Below are positions 18,613-27,794 of a DNA stretch of 64,000 nt, one piece after another. Numbering within the stretch: the stretch's first letter is position 1; each line of letters opens with the position of its first letter. The position numbers and the translations under genes were made by a program. Source of the stretch: an uncultured Blastocatellia bacterium (GTDB taxonomy: Bacteria; Acidobacteriota; Blastocatellia; Pyrinomonadales; Pyrinomonadaceae); assembly GCA_946480785.1 (NCBI GenBank), contig CAMLLD010000017.1:17833-81832 (forward strand). Direction: 5' to 3'. The notes below the pieces were generated by a model. That model was not told the origin of the DNA. It made no database searches and saw only the letters and a program-made list of their open reading frames with translations.

Positions 18613-18661
18613 GGTGGGTCTCCTCGAATTCAGTTTTGGATAAGTCGGCTTGAAAATCGCG

Positions 18662-18685
18662 TCATCTGTGTAACACAGATTGTGG
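18662..18685 (+). repeat. Border repeat at the topA stop codon
   Basis: ATCTGTGTAACACAGAT (18664-18680) is a perfect palindrome around one base, followed by TGTGG. Read on the minus strand it gives CCACAATCTGTGTTACACAGATGA across topA codons and its TGA. Confidence 0.7.
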
Positions 18686-21178
18686 TTTTTCGGTAGTCTC
18701 GAGCGGCTGGTTCGAGCGATAACCACACTCTTCGTTGGCGCAGTAGCGGAACGTGCCCTGCTTCTTCGTCGTCTTCTCCAGCAGAAACGGCGCGTTGCAC
18801 TGCGGGCACGTGTCGTTCACCGGCTTGTCCCAATAGACGATGTTGCAGTTCGGATATTCCGAGCAGCCGTAAAAGACTTTGCCGCGTTTCGATTTCTTGA
18901 TGACGATCTCGCCCTTGCAACCGGGACGCGGACACGACACGCCGACCGTTTCCTGCTTGATGTATTTGCACTTCGGATAATTCGAGCAGGAGATGAATTC
19001 GCCGTAGCGTCCGAAACGCTTCACGAGCTGCGCGTCGTCAACCGGACATTTCTCGTCGAGCGGCACCGGCGCCGGCGCGGCGACGCCCGTCTTGCCGATC
19101 TTGCGGATGTTGCGACACTCGGGATAACCAGTGCAGCCGAGGAATGGACCAAAGCGTCCGCGCTTCAACTGCATCGGCTTGTTGCAAAGCTCGCACACTT
19201 CCGGCTCGGCCTCTTCACCATTCGCAGCGGCTTCGGTTGAGGCTCCGGCGCCGTCGGAACCGGCGGGTGGCTCCGCGTCGCGCGTGGCTTCGCAGTTGAG
19301 ACACTTCAGATATGGACCAAAGCGCCCCCACTTCTGCACCATGCCCGGCGTGTTGCACTTCAAACACACCTCTTCGGTGGGCACGCTCTTCTCTTTAATG
19401 TCCTTGATATAGCGTTGAAATTCTTTCAGGTCGCCTTCGAACTTGTTGTAGAACTCGCGCAGCGCCTTGGTCCACTCGAGCTTGCCGTCTTCGATCTCGT
19501 CGAGCTCTTCTTCCATGCGCGCGGTGTACGTCTCGTTGAAGAGATCGTCGAAGCCGCCTTCGATCAGGAGATCGTTGACGGTTTTGCCGAGCGCAGTGGG
19601 ATGAAAACGACTCTGAATCTTCTCGACGTACTCGCGTTCCTGGATCGTCGACATGATCGCGGCGTAAGTCGACGGGCGTCCGATGCCTTTTTCTTCGAGC
19701 GCTTTCACGAGCGTCGCTTCCGTGTAACGCGGCGGCGGCTCGGTGAAGTGCTGCTCGGGCGTGATCGAATTGAGCTTCAACGACTCGCCGGTTTCGACCA
19801 GCGGCAAACTGCGTTCTGCTTCGTCATCGTCTTCAATCTTCTCGTCGCGGCCTTCCTGATAAATCTTGAGGAAGCCGTCGAACTTCTGCACCGAGCCGGT
19901 GGCGCGAAACACGAAGCGTCCGGCTTGGATGTCGATCGTCGTTTGATCGAAGATCGCCGGCATCATCTGCGACGCGACGAAGCGTTGCCAGATCAAGCGA
20001 TACAGTTTCAGTTCGTCGGGTTTGAGAAAGCGGGCGAGCGATTCGGGTGTGCGTGCGACTTCCGACGGACGTATCGCTTCGTGCGCGTCCTGCGCGTCTT
20101 TCTTCGAGCGATAGTGGACCGCTTTTTCGGGCAGGTAGTTTTCACCGTATTGCCGGCCGACGAAATCGCGCACTTCGCCGAGCGCTGCGTCCGAGACGCG
20201 CGTCGAGTCGGTACGCATGTAAGTGATCAAACCGACCGCGCCTTCGTCGCCGAGCTCGACGCCTTCGTAAAGCTTCTGCGCGACCATCATTGTCTTCTTC
20301 ACCGCGAAGCCGAGTTTGCGCGACGCTTCCTGTTGGAGTTTGGAAGTGATGAACGGCGGCACCGGATTGCGTTTCCGTTCTTTGGTGGTGACGTCACTGA
20401 CGACAAACGACTGCTGCTGTGCTTCGTTGACGAACTCGTCCGCTTGCGCCTGATCCTGGATCAGGATCTCAGACTTCTTCAGCTCCTGATCGAAACCGCT
20501 CGTCTTGACTGTTTGCTCCCCGACTTTGAAGAGCCGCGCGTCGAAAGCGGGCGGGAGTTTCGCGCTGAGGTTAGCGCCGATAGTCCAGTATTCCGTTTTG
20601 ACAAACTGCTCGATCTCGCGTTCGCGCTCTACGACCATTCTGAGTGCAACTGACTGCACGCGTCCGGCGCTCAATCTTCCGCCAATCGTGCGACACAACA
20701 ACGGCGAGACTTTGTAACCTACCAAACGATCGAGCACGCGTCGCGCTTGTTGCGCTTCGACAAGGTTCTCGTCGATCTGTTTCGGATCTTCAAACGCTGC
20801 GTTCACTGCGCGCTTCGTGATCTCATTGAACATCACGCGAAACGTTGGCTTCGCCGGACGCTTCGGCACGATCTCTTCCGCGAGGTGCTGGCAGATCGCT
20901 TCACCTTCGCGATCGGGGTCAGCCGCGAGATAGATCGCTTCCGCTTCTTTCGCCGCTTTCTTCAGCTCGGCGACGATCTTTTTGTTGTTGCGTTTCTTCG
21001 AGTCGGGAATGATTTCGTAAGTCGGTTCGAAGTTGTGTTCGACGTCAACACCGAGGCCTTTCGAAGGCAGATCTTTGATGTGACCGATCGAGGCCTTAAC
21101 CAGGTAGTCCTTTCCCAGATACTTATTTATCGTCTTTGCCTTTGCAGGCGACTCAACTATTACTAAATTTTTTGCCAT
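18662..21178 (-). CDS. topA: DNA topoisomerase I (type IA)
   Basis: 838 residues. Relaxes negatively supercoiled DNA. The Toprim domain begins at once ([18 protein letters not shown]) with the acidic [10 protein letters not shown] motif. The active tyrosine sits in [11 protein letters not shown] (about 319). The C-terminus carries five four-cysteine zinc fingers (from [11 protein letters not shown] to [11 protein letters not shown]...CANEECGY), more than the three of E. coli. The start codon follows the dprA stop with no gap (TAAATG). The last codons (PQSVLHR) and the TGA stop lie in a copy of the short border repeat, so the extreme C-terminus is probably not conserved. Confidence 0.98.
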   Translation of the reverse strand: MAKNLVIVESPAKAKTINKYLGKDYLVKASIGHIKDLPSKGLGVDVEHNFEPTYEIIPDSKKRNNKKIVAELKKAAKEAEAIYLAADPDREGEAICQHLAEEIVPKRPAKPTFRVMFNEITKRAVNAAFEDPKQIDENLVEAQQARRVLDRLVGYKVSPLLCRTIGGRLSAGRVQSVALRMVVEREREIEQFVKTEYWTIGANLSAKLPPAFDARLFKVGEQTVKTSGFDQELKKSEILIQDQAQADEFVNEAQQQSFVVSDVTTKERKRNPVPPFITSKLQQEASRKLGFAVKKTMMVAQKLYEGVELGDEGAVGLITYMRTDSTRVSDAALGEVRDFVGRQYGENYLPEKAVHYRSKKDAQDAHEAIRPSEVARTPESLARFLKPDELKLYRLIWQRFVASQMMPAIFDQTTIDIQAGRFVFRATGSVQKFDGFLKIYQEGRDEKIEDDDEAERSLPLVETGESLKLNSITPEQHFTEPPPRYTEATLVKALEEKGIGRPSTYAAIMSTIQEREYVEKIQSRFHPTALGKTVNDLLIEGGFDDLFNETYTARMEEELDEIEDGKLEWTKALREFYNKFEGDLKEFQRYIKDIKEKSVPTEEVCLKCNTPGMVQKWGRFGPYLKCLNCEATRDAEPPAGSDGAGASTEAAANGEEAEPEVCELCNKPMQLKRGRFGPFLGCTGYPECRNIRKIGKTGVAAPAPVPLDEKCPVDDAQLVKRFGRYGEFISCSNYPKCKYIKQETVGVSCPRPGCKGEIVIKKSKRGKVFYGCSEYPNCNIVYWDKPVNDTCPQCNAPFLLEKTTKKQGTFRYCANEECGYRSNQPLETTEKPQSVLHR

Positions 21179-22315
21179 TTATATTCTTCTCACAAAACAT
21201 CTGCCGGGTAATGCGCGCACCAGTTCGCGCATTTCCAACGCCAACAACGCCGCCGTTAACTCCGTGATCGGAAGTTTGCTCTTGTCGATCAGCCAGTCGA
21301 CGTGCGCCGGACTGTCGGGAGTCAACAAACGAAACACCGAAGTCTCTGTTGGTGACAAGCCTTCCGGCACGAGCGCCAGTTTCTCCGTCAACGACGGTTC
21401 CGCGCGTACTTCCGTAAAAGGCGGCGGCAACAACTTCGCAGCGAGTTGCGGCGGCAGTTCCGCCGCGATGTCCTGCCATTGCTGCACGAGCTTCGCGCCT
21501 GCGCCTTTGATCAGGTAGTTGGCGCCGAACGAGTTTCGCGAAGTGATATTTCCCGGCACTGCAAACACTTCGCGGTTCTGTTCCATCGCCAAACGCGCGG
21601 TTATCAAAGAACCCGAATTCTCGGCCGCTTCCACGACCACGACCCCTAAACTCAGTCCGCTAATGATGCGGTTGCGGTACGGAAAGTTTTCCGAGACCGG
21701 CGGCGTACCGAGCGGGAACTGGCTGACGAGCGCGCCGCCCTTCGCCAGTATTTCTTCCGCCAACTTCTTGTGATCGCGAGGATAAACCTCGTCGATTCCG
21801 GTGCCCAAAACCGCGACCGTGCGGCCGCCGGCTTCGAGTGCGCCGCGGTGTGCGGCGGCGTCGATTCCCCTGGCAAAGCCCGAAACAACCGTGATTCCGC
21901 GTTGCGCCAGGTCGCGTGCGAGCATCAGGGCGGCGTTCTGACCGTAGGTTGACGCCCTACGAGACCCTACCACACCGATGCAGGGCTGATCCAAACATTC
22001 TGACCACGCGCCTTTTACATAGAGAACAATAGGCGGGTCGTAAATCTCACGTAAGGATGAGGGATAAACCCCGTCGTCTAACAATAATATGTCGCCGCCG
22101 AGTTTCCTGACGGCGGTGATCTCGGCTTCCGCCGTGAAGCGCAAATTCCGGCCGATGATGGTGTCGACGGCCTCGGGTGCCAGGCGCAACTGTTCGAGTT
22201 CGGCGCGCGTGGCGTTGTAAACGGCCTCGGCGGAACCGAAGCGCTCCAGCAGTTTGGCAGCGGCGCGAGGACCGATGCCGGGAGTCATATTGAGCTCAAC
22301 CCAATCTCTGATCAT
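21179..22315 (-). CDS. dprA: DNA processing protein DprA
   Basis: 378 residues from the ATG at 22315 (MIRDWVELNMTPGIG). The open frame extends 49 codons further upstream but would run through the tRNA gene, so it is rejected. N-terminal helix-hairpin-helix (TPGIGPRAAAKLLERFG), central Rossmann-like domain with GVVGSRRASTYG, SGFARGIDAAAH, VLGTGIDEVYP and PYRNRIISGLS, and a C-terminal winged-helix segment (about 310-378). It loads RecA on incoming single-stranded DNA during transformation. Directly followed by topA with no gap, a common arrangement in bacteria. Confidence 0.96.
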   Translation of the reverse strand: MIRDWVELNMTPGIGPRAAAKLLERFGSAEAVYNATRAELEQLRLAPEAVDTIIGRNLRFTAEAEITAVRKLGGDILLLDDGVYPSSLREIYDPPIVLYVKGAWSECLDQPCIGVVGSRRASTYGQNAALMLARDLAQRGITVVSGFARGIDAAAHRGALEAGGRTVAVLGTGIDEVYPRDHKKLAEEILAKGGALVSQFPLGTPPVSENFPYRNRIISGLSLGVVVVEAAENSGSLITARLAMEQNREVFAVPGNITSRNSFGANYLIKGAGAKLVQQWQDIAAELPPQLAAKLLPPPFTEVRAEPSLTEKLALVPEGLSPTETSVFRLLTPDSPAHVDWLIDKSKLPITELTAALLALEMRELVRALPGRCFVRRI

Positions 22316-22385
22316 GTGAGGATGTCCTTTTCTGAGCTTTTGCGAATTTTCAATAATGTAAAGAGCTGTTTCGCGGGGCCTTAAC

Positions 22386-22484
22386 TGGCGGAGGCGTGTA
22401 GGAATCGAACCTACCTGAGCCCGCTCTCGCGGTCTCACTAACGGTTTTGAAGACCGCGCCATTCACCAGAACAGATTCGCCTCC
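22386..22484 (-). tRNA. selC: Selenocysteine tRNA, anticodon UCA
   Basis: 99 bases including an encoded CCA (22386-22388). The anticodon loop reads CTTCAAA with anticodon TCA on a 5-bp stem (GCGGT/ACCGT). The D stem is six base pairs (CTGTTC/GAATGG) with a four-base loop. There is a long variable arm (TGAGACCGC/GCGGGCTCA with a GAGA loop) and a T arm GTAGG-TTCGATT-CCTAC. The acceptor stem pairs GGAGGCG with CGCCTCC. The long D stem, long variable arm and UCA anticodon together identify tRNA-Sec rather than a suppressor. It lies 70 bases upstream of dprA on the same strand. No selenoprotein or selA/selB/selD gene was seen in the window. Confidence 0.95.
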
Positions 22485-22497
22485 AGCGAGGCCACAA

Positions 22498-22527
22498 ACC
22501 CTACGCGCCCTTCCGCGAGACTGTCAA
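22498..22527 (-). promoter_or_regulatory. Probable selC promoter
   Basis: Minus strand TTGACA (22522-22527), an 18-base spacer and the weak -10 TAGGGT (22498-22503), placing the start about seven bases before the mature tRNA 5' end. Its -35 forms an inverted repeat with the -35 of the boxC promoter (TGTCAAGTTTGACA, 22522-22535). Confidence 0.45.
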
Positions 22528-22529
22528 GT

Positions 22530-22559
22530 TTGACATCCAGGCGCCTGTCCACCTAGAAT
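22530..22559 (+). promoter_or_regulatory. Promoter of the box operon
   Basis: TTGACA (22530-22535), an 18-base spacer and TAGAAT (22554-22559). The expected start site falls inside the palindromic operator that follows immediately. Confidence 0.6.
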
Positions 22560-22576
22560 TCGAACGAACGTTCGAA
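22559..22576 (+). promoter_or_regulatory. Palindromic operator, probably for the operon's TetR regulator
   Basis: TTCGAACGAACGTTCGAA is an 8-bp perfect inverted repeat around AA. It overlaps the last base of the -10 box and the expected start site of boxC, the classic position for a repressor. The only regulator in the operon is the TetR protein at 25632-26288. Confidence 0.65.
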
Positions 22577-22597
22577 CGCGGCTATTATGAGGGAAGG

Positions 22598-24217
22598 ATG
22601 ATTAACTTTCAAACGTCGCCGGATCAGTACCGGCATTGGAAATTGGAAATCGAGGGGCGGGTGGCGACGCTCTCGATGGATGTGCAAGAAGACCAGACGC
22701 TGGCTGAGGGCTACAAGCTCAAACTCAATTCTTACGACTTGGGAGTAGATATTGAGTTGGCGGATGCGATTCAGCGGCTGCGGTTCGAGCACCTGGAGGT
22801 CGCTGCGGTCGTGATCACGAGTCTTAAGCCGCGAATCTTCTGCGCCGGCGCGAATATCTACATGCTCGGGTCGTCGTCGCACGCTTTTAAGGTCAACTTT
22901 TGCAAGTTCACCAATGAGACGCGGTGCGCGATCGAAGATGATTCGCGACATTCGGGACGGCGTTATATCGCGGCGTTGAATGGCACTGCTTCGGGTGGTG
23001 GTTACGAGCTCGCGATCGCGTGCGATGAGATTTATCTCGTCGATGATGGAAACTCGGCGGTGTCGCTGCCGGAGGTGCCGTTGCTCGGCGTGCTGCCGGG
23101 AACGGGTGGTTTGACGCGGTTGGTTGATAAGCGTCGCGTGCGGCGCGATCGCGCGGACGTTTTCTCTACGTTAGCGGAAGGTTTGAAAGGCAAACGGGCG
23201 AAGGAATGGAGATTGATCGACGGTTACTTTCCGACTACGAAATTCAAAAGCGCGATCGACGACCGCGTAAAGCAGATCGTCGACGGGGCACCGCAAGACG
23301 TCACGGGGATCGAGCTTAAGCCACTTGAGTTTGAATCGAGTGTGGACTCCCGCAACTACAAGTACGTGAAGCTCGCTTTGCATCGTGAGCAACGCTACGC
23401 AGATCTGACGCTGATCGGTCCCGAAGGCGCGCAGCCAAGCACGCCCGAAGAGATCCAGGAACTCGGCGACGCGTACTGGCCGCTGCAGGCGTACCGCGAA
23501 CTCGACGACGCGCTGCTTCACCTCCGAGTTAACGAACCCGAGATCGGACTCGTTTGCGTTCGCACGCAAGGATCGATCGACTCGGTTCTGGAAGTCGATC
23601 GGGTATTGGCGGCAAACAGAGATCACTGGCTCGTGCGCGAGATCATCCTGAACATGGCGCGCGTCCTGCGCCGTCTTGATCTAACAGCCAAGAGCTTCTT
23701 CGCGATCGTCGAACCCGGCTCCTGCTTCGCCGGAAACCTGTTCGAACTGTTGCTCGCCTCGGATCGCAGTTACATGCTGATGGACGACAACAACGCCATC
23801 GCCGTCTCCGATCTAAACGCGGGCGCGTTTCCGATGAGTAACGGGCTCACGCGTCTGCAATCACACTTTCTCGCTGAACCCGAACGCGCAGATCAACTGT
23901 TAGCGGGCAAGCACACTTTCGACACTGAGGAAGCCGAAGAGAGCGGCTTGATTACTTTCGCGCCTGACGATCTTGATTGGGAAGACGAGATCCGCGTCGC
24001 GATCGAGGAGCGCACTTCCCTTTCGCCCGACGCGCTCACCGGCATGGAAGCGTCGCTCCGTTTTGCTGGCCCGGAAACACTCGACACCAAGATTTACGGC
24101 CGTCTGACCGCGTGGCAAAACTGGATCTTCCAACGCCCGAACGCGGTTGGACCAGAAGGCGCATTAACGAATTACGGCAAGCCGACGCAGGCGCACTTTG
24201 ACTTTAAGAGAACTTGA
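22598..24217 (+). CDS. boxC: Benzoyl-CoA-dihydrodiol lyase BoxC
   Basis: 539 residues, the usual length for BoxC. This crotonase-superfamily enzyme opens the ring of 2,3-epoxy-2,3-dihydrobenzoyl-CoA in the aerobic hybrid benzoate pathway, releasing formate. The N-terminal half has the family signature RIFCAGANIYML followed by SSSHAFKVNFCKFTNETR, and the oxyanion/glutamate region NGTASGGGYELAI (Glu137) and LPEVPLLGVLPGTGG (Glu159). A second, diverged crotonase-like half follows, as in characterised BoxC. The ATG is 21 bases after the operator. First gene of a compact operon; boxB follows 12 bases later. Confidence 0.95.
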   Translation: MINFQTSPDQYRHWKLEIEGRVATLSMDVQEDQTLAEGYKLKLNSYDLGVDIELADAIQRLRFEHLEVAAVVITSLKPRIFCAGANIYMLGSSSHAFKVNFCKFTNETRCAIEDDSRHSGRRYIAALNGTASGGGYELAIACDEIYLVDDGNSAVSLPEVPLLGVLPGTGGLTRLVDKRRVRRDRADVFSTLAEGLKGKRAKEWRLIDGYFPTTKFKSAIDDRVKQIVDGAPQDVTGIELKPLEFESSVDSRNYKYVKLALHREQRYADLTLIGPEGAQPSTPEEIQELGDAYWPLQAYRELDDALLHLRVNEPEIGLVCVRTQGSIDSVLEVDRVLAANRDHWLVREIILNMARVLRRLDLTAKSFFAIVEPGSCFAGNLFELLLASDRSYMLMDDNNAIAVSDLNAGAFPMSNGLTRLQSHFLAEPERADQLLAGKHTFDTEEAEESGLITFAPDDLDWEDEIRVAIEERTSLSPDALTGMEASLRFAGPETLDTKIYGRLTAWQNWIFQRPNAVGPEGALTNYGKPTQAHFDFKRT

Positions 24218-24229
24218 TCGAATAAAACC

Positions 24230-25627
24230 ATGAATCTTTACGACAGAATTCCAAATAACGTAAATCTCAGCGAAGACAAGAAGCTTCAGCGTGCGCTCGA
24301 GAAGTGGCTGCCAAACTATCTCGACTGGTGGCGCGAGATGGGCCCCGACGGCTTCCAGGAAAAAGACGTGTGGCTGCGCACCGCCGTCGACGTCGGCTCC
24401 GAAGGCTGGGCCCACTTCGATTACGTGAAGATGCCCGACTATCGTTGGGGCATCTTTCTCGAACCAGCCAAACCAGACGCCGTCGTCGGCTTCGGCGACA
24501 ACTACGGCCGTCCCGCGTATCAGGAAGTGCCCGGCGAGTTTCGCAACGCACTGCGACGCATCATCGTCACGCAAGGCGACACCGAACCGGCGTCAGTCGA
24601 ACAACAACGACAACTCGGCAAGACCTGTCCTTCGCTTTACGACCTGCGCAATCTGTTTCAGGTGAACGTCGAGGAAGGACGTCACTTGTGGGCCATGGTC
24701 TACCTGCTGCACGGCTACTTCGGTCGCGACGGCCGCGACGAAGCCGACGCGCTACTCGAACGACGCAGCGGCAATCCCGACAAGCCGCGCATTCTCGAAG
24801 CGTTCAATCAACCCTGCGACGACTGGCTCAACTTTTTCGCGTTCACGATGTTTACCGATCGCGACGGCAAGTATCAGCTCTCGGCGCTCGCTGAATCAGG
24901 TTTCGAACCACTCGCGCGCACGTGTCGCTTCATGCTGACGGAAGAAGCGCATCACATGTTCGTCGGCGACACGGGCCTGGGCCGCGTGGTCCGTCGCACC
25001 GCGCAGTTGATGAAGGAAGGCGACGTGCGCGAGCTCGGCGGCATTCCGCTCGACATCATTCAGAAGTACATCAATTTCTGGTTCAGCTACTCGCTCGATC
25101 TGTTCGGTGGTGAGATCAGTTCCAACTCCGCCGACTTCTTCGCCGCGGGTTTGAAGGGACGTTACAAAGAGCAGGAGCAGTTCACTGAACACACCGCGGC
25201 GAATGAAAACTTCACGATGCAAGTCGTGGAAGAGGGTCAACTGAAACCGCGCGAAGTGCCGCTGCGCAACGCGTTGAATGAACTGCTGCGCGGCGAGTAT
25301 GTGAAGGATTGCGAAAAGGGTCTCGCACGCTGGAACAAGGTCCTGGCGGAAGAAGGCTTGAGCGAACGTTTGTATCTGCCGAATCCGCGCTTTCACCGTC
25401 ACGTCGGCGAATACGCTGGTCACTACTTCGATCTCGAAGGCAAGCTGATCTCGCGCGAAGAGTTTGAGCAACGCCAGGCGGAGTGGTTGCCGACCATGGA
25501 GGATCGCGAGTACGTGCGCAGCCTGATGCATCCGGTTTACGAAGTCGGCAAGATCGCGAACTGGATCGCGCCGCCCGCGGCCGGTATCAAAGGCAAGCCG
25601 TTCGACTTTGAATATGTGAGGCTCTGA
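24230..25627 (+). CDS. boxB: Benzoyl-CoA 2,3-epoxidase, oxygenase subunit BoxB
   Basis: 465 residues, matching BoxB length. A class I di-iron oxygenase that epoxidises benzoyl-CoA with O2 and electrons normally delivered by the reductase BoxA. Carboxylate/histidine iron ligands are visible as ExxH pairs: Glu149-His152 in NVEEGRH and Glu239-His242 in TEEAHHM, with Asp residues in FTMFTDRDGKYQ between them. Other recognisable BoxB stretches are AVDVGSEGWAHFDYVKMPDY and NQPCDDWLNFFAF. No BoxA or benzoate-CoA ligase is encoded in this operon or the rest of the window, so electrons must come from a reductase encoded elsewhere. The TetR gene begins four bases after the stop. Confidence 0.95.
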   Translation: MNLYDRIPNNVNLSEDKKLQRALEKWLPNYLDWWREMGPDGFQEKDVWLRTAVDVGSEGWAHFDYVKMPDYRWGIFLEPAKPDAVVGFGDNYGRPAYQEVPGEFRNALRRIIVTQGDTEPASVEQQRQLGKTCPSLYDLRNLFQVNVEEGRHLWAMVYLLHGYFGRDGRDEADALLERRSGNPDKPRILEAFNQPCDDWLNFFAFTMFTDRDGKYQLSALAESGFEPLARTCRFMLTEEAHHMFVGDTGLGRVVRRTAQLMKEGDVRELGGIPLDIIQKYINFWFSYSLDLFGGEISSNSADFFAAGLKGRYKEQEQFTEHTAANENFTMQVVEEGQLKPREVPLRNALNELLRGEYVKDCEKGLARWNKVLAEEGLSERLYLPNPRFHRHVGEYAGHYFDLEGKLISREEFEQRQAEWLPTMEDREYVRSLMHPVYEVGKIANWIAPPAAGIKGKPFDFEYVRL

Positions 25628-25631
25628 ACGC

Positions 25632-26288
25632 GTGCAGGCTTCTCGTCACGATCAAAAACTGGAGTTCATCCTGCGCACGGCCGCGCGCATCTTCGCGGAG
25701 AAGAGTTATCACTCTACCTCGATGCGCGACATCTCGCGCGAGACGAACGTGAGCCTCGCCGGTCTTTATCACTACTGCCGCTCGAAAGAAGAACTGTTGT
25801 TTCTGATCCAGGACAACTGCTTCGGCCGTGTGCTCGAACGACTCGAGCAGCAGTTGGAGGAAGTGAAAGATCCGGTCGCAAAGCTGAGTCTGTTCATCGA
25901 GAACCACCTTTCGTTCTTCGCCGCGAACATGGCGGAGATGAAAGTCTTGTCACACGAAGCCGAGTCGTTGCGCGGCGATCTGCACGCGCACGTTTCGACG
26001 CGCAAGGACAAGTACACGAAACTCGCGCGCAAGATTCTTCAGGAAGTGCAGGACTCGCGCGACAACCAGCGGCCGATCGATCTCACCGTGGCGACTTACG
26101 CGCTGTTCGGAATGATGAATTGGATCTATAACTGGTACGACCCGCGCGGCAAGCTGAAGGTCCACGACCTGGCCCAACACCTAACGCAACTCTTTCTCGG
26201 CGGCTTTGCGCCCGGTTGCTTGCTGGAACCCGCCATTCCCCGGCAGACTGAGAACCTGAGCATCTGGAGCCACGGATTAAACGGATGA
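25632..26288 (+). CDS. TetR-family transcriptional regulator of the box operon
   Basis: 218 residues with a GTG start four bases after boxB. N-terminal helix-turn-helix (about 10-56: ILRTAARIFAEKSYHSTSMRD, then SLAGLYHYCRSKEELL) and a C-terminal helical ligand domain of the acyl-CoA-responsive type. Position inside the operon and the palindrome at 22559-22576 suggest an autoregulated repressor released by an aromatic acyl-CoA. The last codons (SHGLNG) and the TGA stop come from a border repeat, and the stop overlaps the next start as ATGA. Confidence 0.92.
   Translation: MQASRHDQKLEFILRTAARIFAEKSYHSTSMRDISRETNVSLAGLYHYCRSKEELLFLIQDNCFGRVLERLEQQLEEVKDPVAKLSLFIENHLSFFAANMAEMKVLSHEAESLRGDLHAHVSTRKDKYTKLARKILQEVQDSRDNQRPIDLTVATYALFGMMNWIYNWYDPRGKLKVHDLAQHLTQLFLGGFAPGCLLEPAIPRQTENLSIWSHGLNG
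26270..26288 (+). repeat. Border repeat carrying a stop/start overlap
   Basis: CCACGGATTAAACGGATGA. Its final ATGA is both the stop of the TetR gene and the start of the methyltransferase gene. Confidence 0.7.
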
Positions 26289-27007
26289 ATTCCTACTCCC
26301 ACGAAACTTACGGCGAGCACGTTGCCGGCGTTTACGACGACTGGTACACCGATTACGACCCGGCGGCGATCGATCTGTTGGCTGAACTCGCGCACGGCGG
26401 TAAAGCGCTCGAGCTCGGCATCGGCACCGGACGCATCGCGCTGCCTCTCGCGGCGCGCGGCGTTGAGGTTCACGGTATCGATGCGGCGGCGTCGATGATC
26501 TCGCGTCTGCGCGAGAAACCGGGCGGCGATCGCCTCACTGTCATGCAAGGAAACTTTGCGGAAGTTCCGGTCGACGGGAAGTTCTCGCTCGTCTATATCG
26601 CCTTCAACACGTTCTATAACCTGACGACGCAGGAAGAACAGGTGCAGTGTTTTCGCAACGTCGCGGCGCATCTCGAGCCGGGCGGCTGTTTTGTGATCGA
26701 GGCGTTTGTGCCCGACCTCACGCGCTTCAAGGAGAACCAGGTGAACTGGGCGTCGAAGGTCAACCTGGACGTGGTCGAGCTTGACGTGGGCCAACACGAT
26801 CCCGTGACGCAACGCGTCTACAGTCAGAAGGTCGTGATCACCGACGGCAGCGTTCGGCTATATCCGCTCCAGATTCGTTACTGCTGGCCGTCTGAGTTTG
26901 ACCTGATGGCGCAAGTGGCAGGACTGCGGTTGCGCGAGCGTTGGACCAACTGGAAACGCGAGCCGTTCACGCACAAGAGCGAACATCACATTTCGATTTA
27001 TGAATAA
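26285..27007 (+). CDS. Class I SAM-dependent methyltransferase
   Basis: 240 residues. SAM-binding motif I is clear (ALELGIGTGRIALPLAARG), followed by the acidic motif II (VEVHGIDAAASMI) and a motif IV-like stretch (FSLVYIAFNTFYNL). This is a soluble cytoplasmic enzyme of the Methyltransf_25/11 type; the substrate is unknown. It overlaps both neighbours (ATGA with the TetR gene, eight bases with the enoyl-CoA hydratase gene), so it is expressed with the box genes, yet no methylation step is known in the benzoyl-CoA pathway. Its role here is open. Confidence 0.88.
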   Translation: MNSYSHETYGEHVAGVYDDWYTDYDPAAIDLLAELAHGGKALELGIGTGRIALPLAARGVEVHGIDAAASMISRLREKPGGDRLTVMQGNFAEVPVDGKFSLVYIAFNTFYNLTTQEEQVQCFRNVAAHLEPGGCFVIEAFVPDLTRFKENQVNWASKVNLDVVELDVGQHDPVTQRVYSQKVVITDGSVRLYPLQIRYCWPSEFDLMAQVAGLRLRERWTNWKREPFTHKSEHHISIYE

Positions 27008-27794
27008 CAAACTCGACTACGCGGTGCGCGATGGTGTCGCGCTCATCACACTCAACGATCCCCCGGCGAACACCTACAGCTACGAGATGATGCAGCAGCT
27101 CGACCGCGCGATTCTCGACGCGCGCATGGACGACGCGGTGCAAGTGATCGTGATCACCGGCGCGGGCGAGAAGTTCTTCTGCGCGGGCGCGGATATTCGC
27201 ATGCTCGCGGACGTCACGCCGTCGTTCAAGTATTATTTCTGTCTGCACGCGAACGAAACGTTGTCGCGTTTGGAACAGACGCCGAAGCTCGTGATCGCCG
27301 CGATCAACGGGCATTGCGTCGGTGGTGGTTTGGAAGTCGCGATGGCGGCCGACATTCGTATCGCACGCAAAGGCGCGGGCAAGCTCGGGCTGCCGGAAGT
27401 TTCGCTCGGCGTGTTGCCGGGAACAGGCGGCACGCAACGTTTGGTGCGCATAGTTGGAAAGTCGAAGGCGATCGAGTTAATGGCGACGGGCGAGCTGTTT
27501 GCCTTCGAACGCGGGCTGGAGCTTGGGATTCTGAACCAGGTTTTTGAGGCTGAGACTGCGGAGCAGTTTGCGCAGATGGTCCATGACTACGCTTTGCAGT
27601 TCACGGCGCCGAATAGGGCGGCGTACGCGGTTGGCAGAATCAAACGCGCGGTGCAAACTGGTTCCGAGATATCGTTTGAATCAGCGCTCGCGCTCGAGCG
27701 CGAATTACAGCAGCAACTGTTTCAGTCCGAAGACGCGCGCGAGGGTTTGCAGGCTTACGTTGAGAAGCGCAAGGCAGAGTTTAAAGGACGATAA
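27000..27794 (+). CDS. Enoyl-CoA hydratase (crotonase family), catalytically complete
   Basis: 264 residues. Both catalytic glutamates of true hydratases are present: Glu112 in GHCVGGGLEVAM and Glu133 in GLPEVSLGVLPGTGGTQRL. The CoA-binding FFCAGADIRML motif is also clear. In a box operon it could hydrate 3,4-dehydroadipyl-CoA-type intermediates or act in the beta-oxidation that follows ring opening; this is inferred from context. It overlaps the upstream gene by eight bases, and its stop shares one base with the next start (TAATG). Confidence 0.93.
   Translation: MNNKLDYAVRDGVALITLNDPPANTYSYEMMQQLDRAILDARMDDAVQVIVITGAGEKFFCAGADIRMLADVTPSFKYYFCLHANETLSRLEQTPKLVIAAINGHCVGGGLEVAMAADIRIARKGAGKLGLPEVSLGVLPGTGGTQRLVRIVGKSKAIELMATGELFAFERGLELGILNQVFEAETAEQFAQMVHDYALQFTAPNRAAYAVGRIKRAVQTGSEISFESALALERELQQQLFQSEDAREGLQAYVEKRKAEFKGR

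Noticed and set aside
19415..20653. 412-codon plus-strand frame opposite topA
   Set aside because: Antisense shadow of topA without a recognisable domain.
22316..22462. Longer DprA starting at 22462
   Set aside because: The extension would translate the selenocysteine tRNA gene. The helix-hairpin-helix domain begins at the 22315 start.
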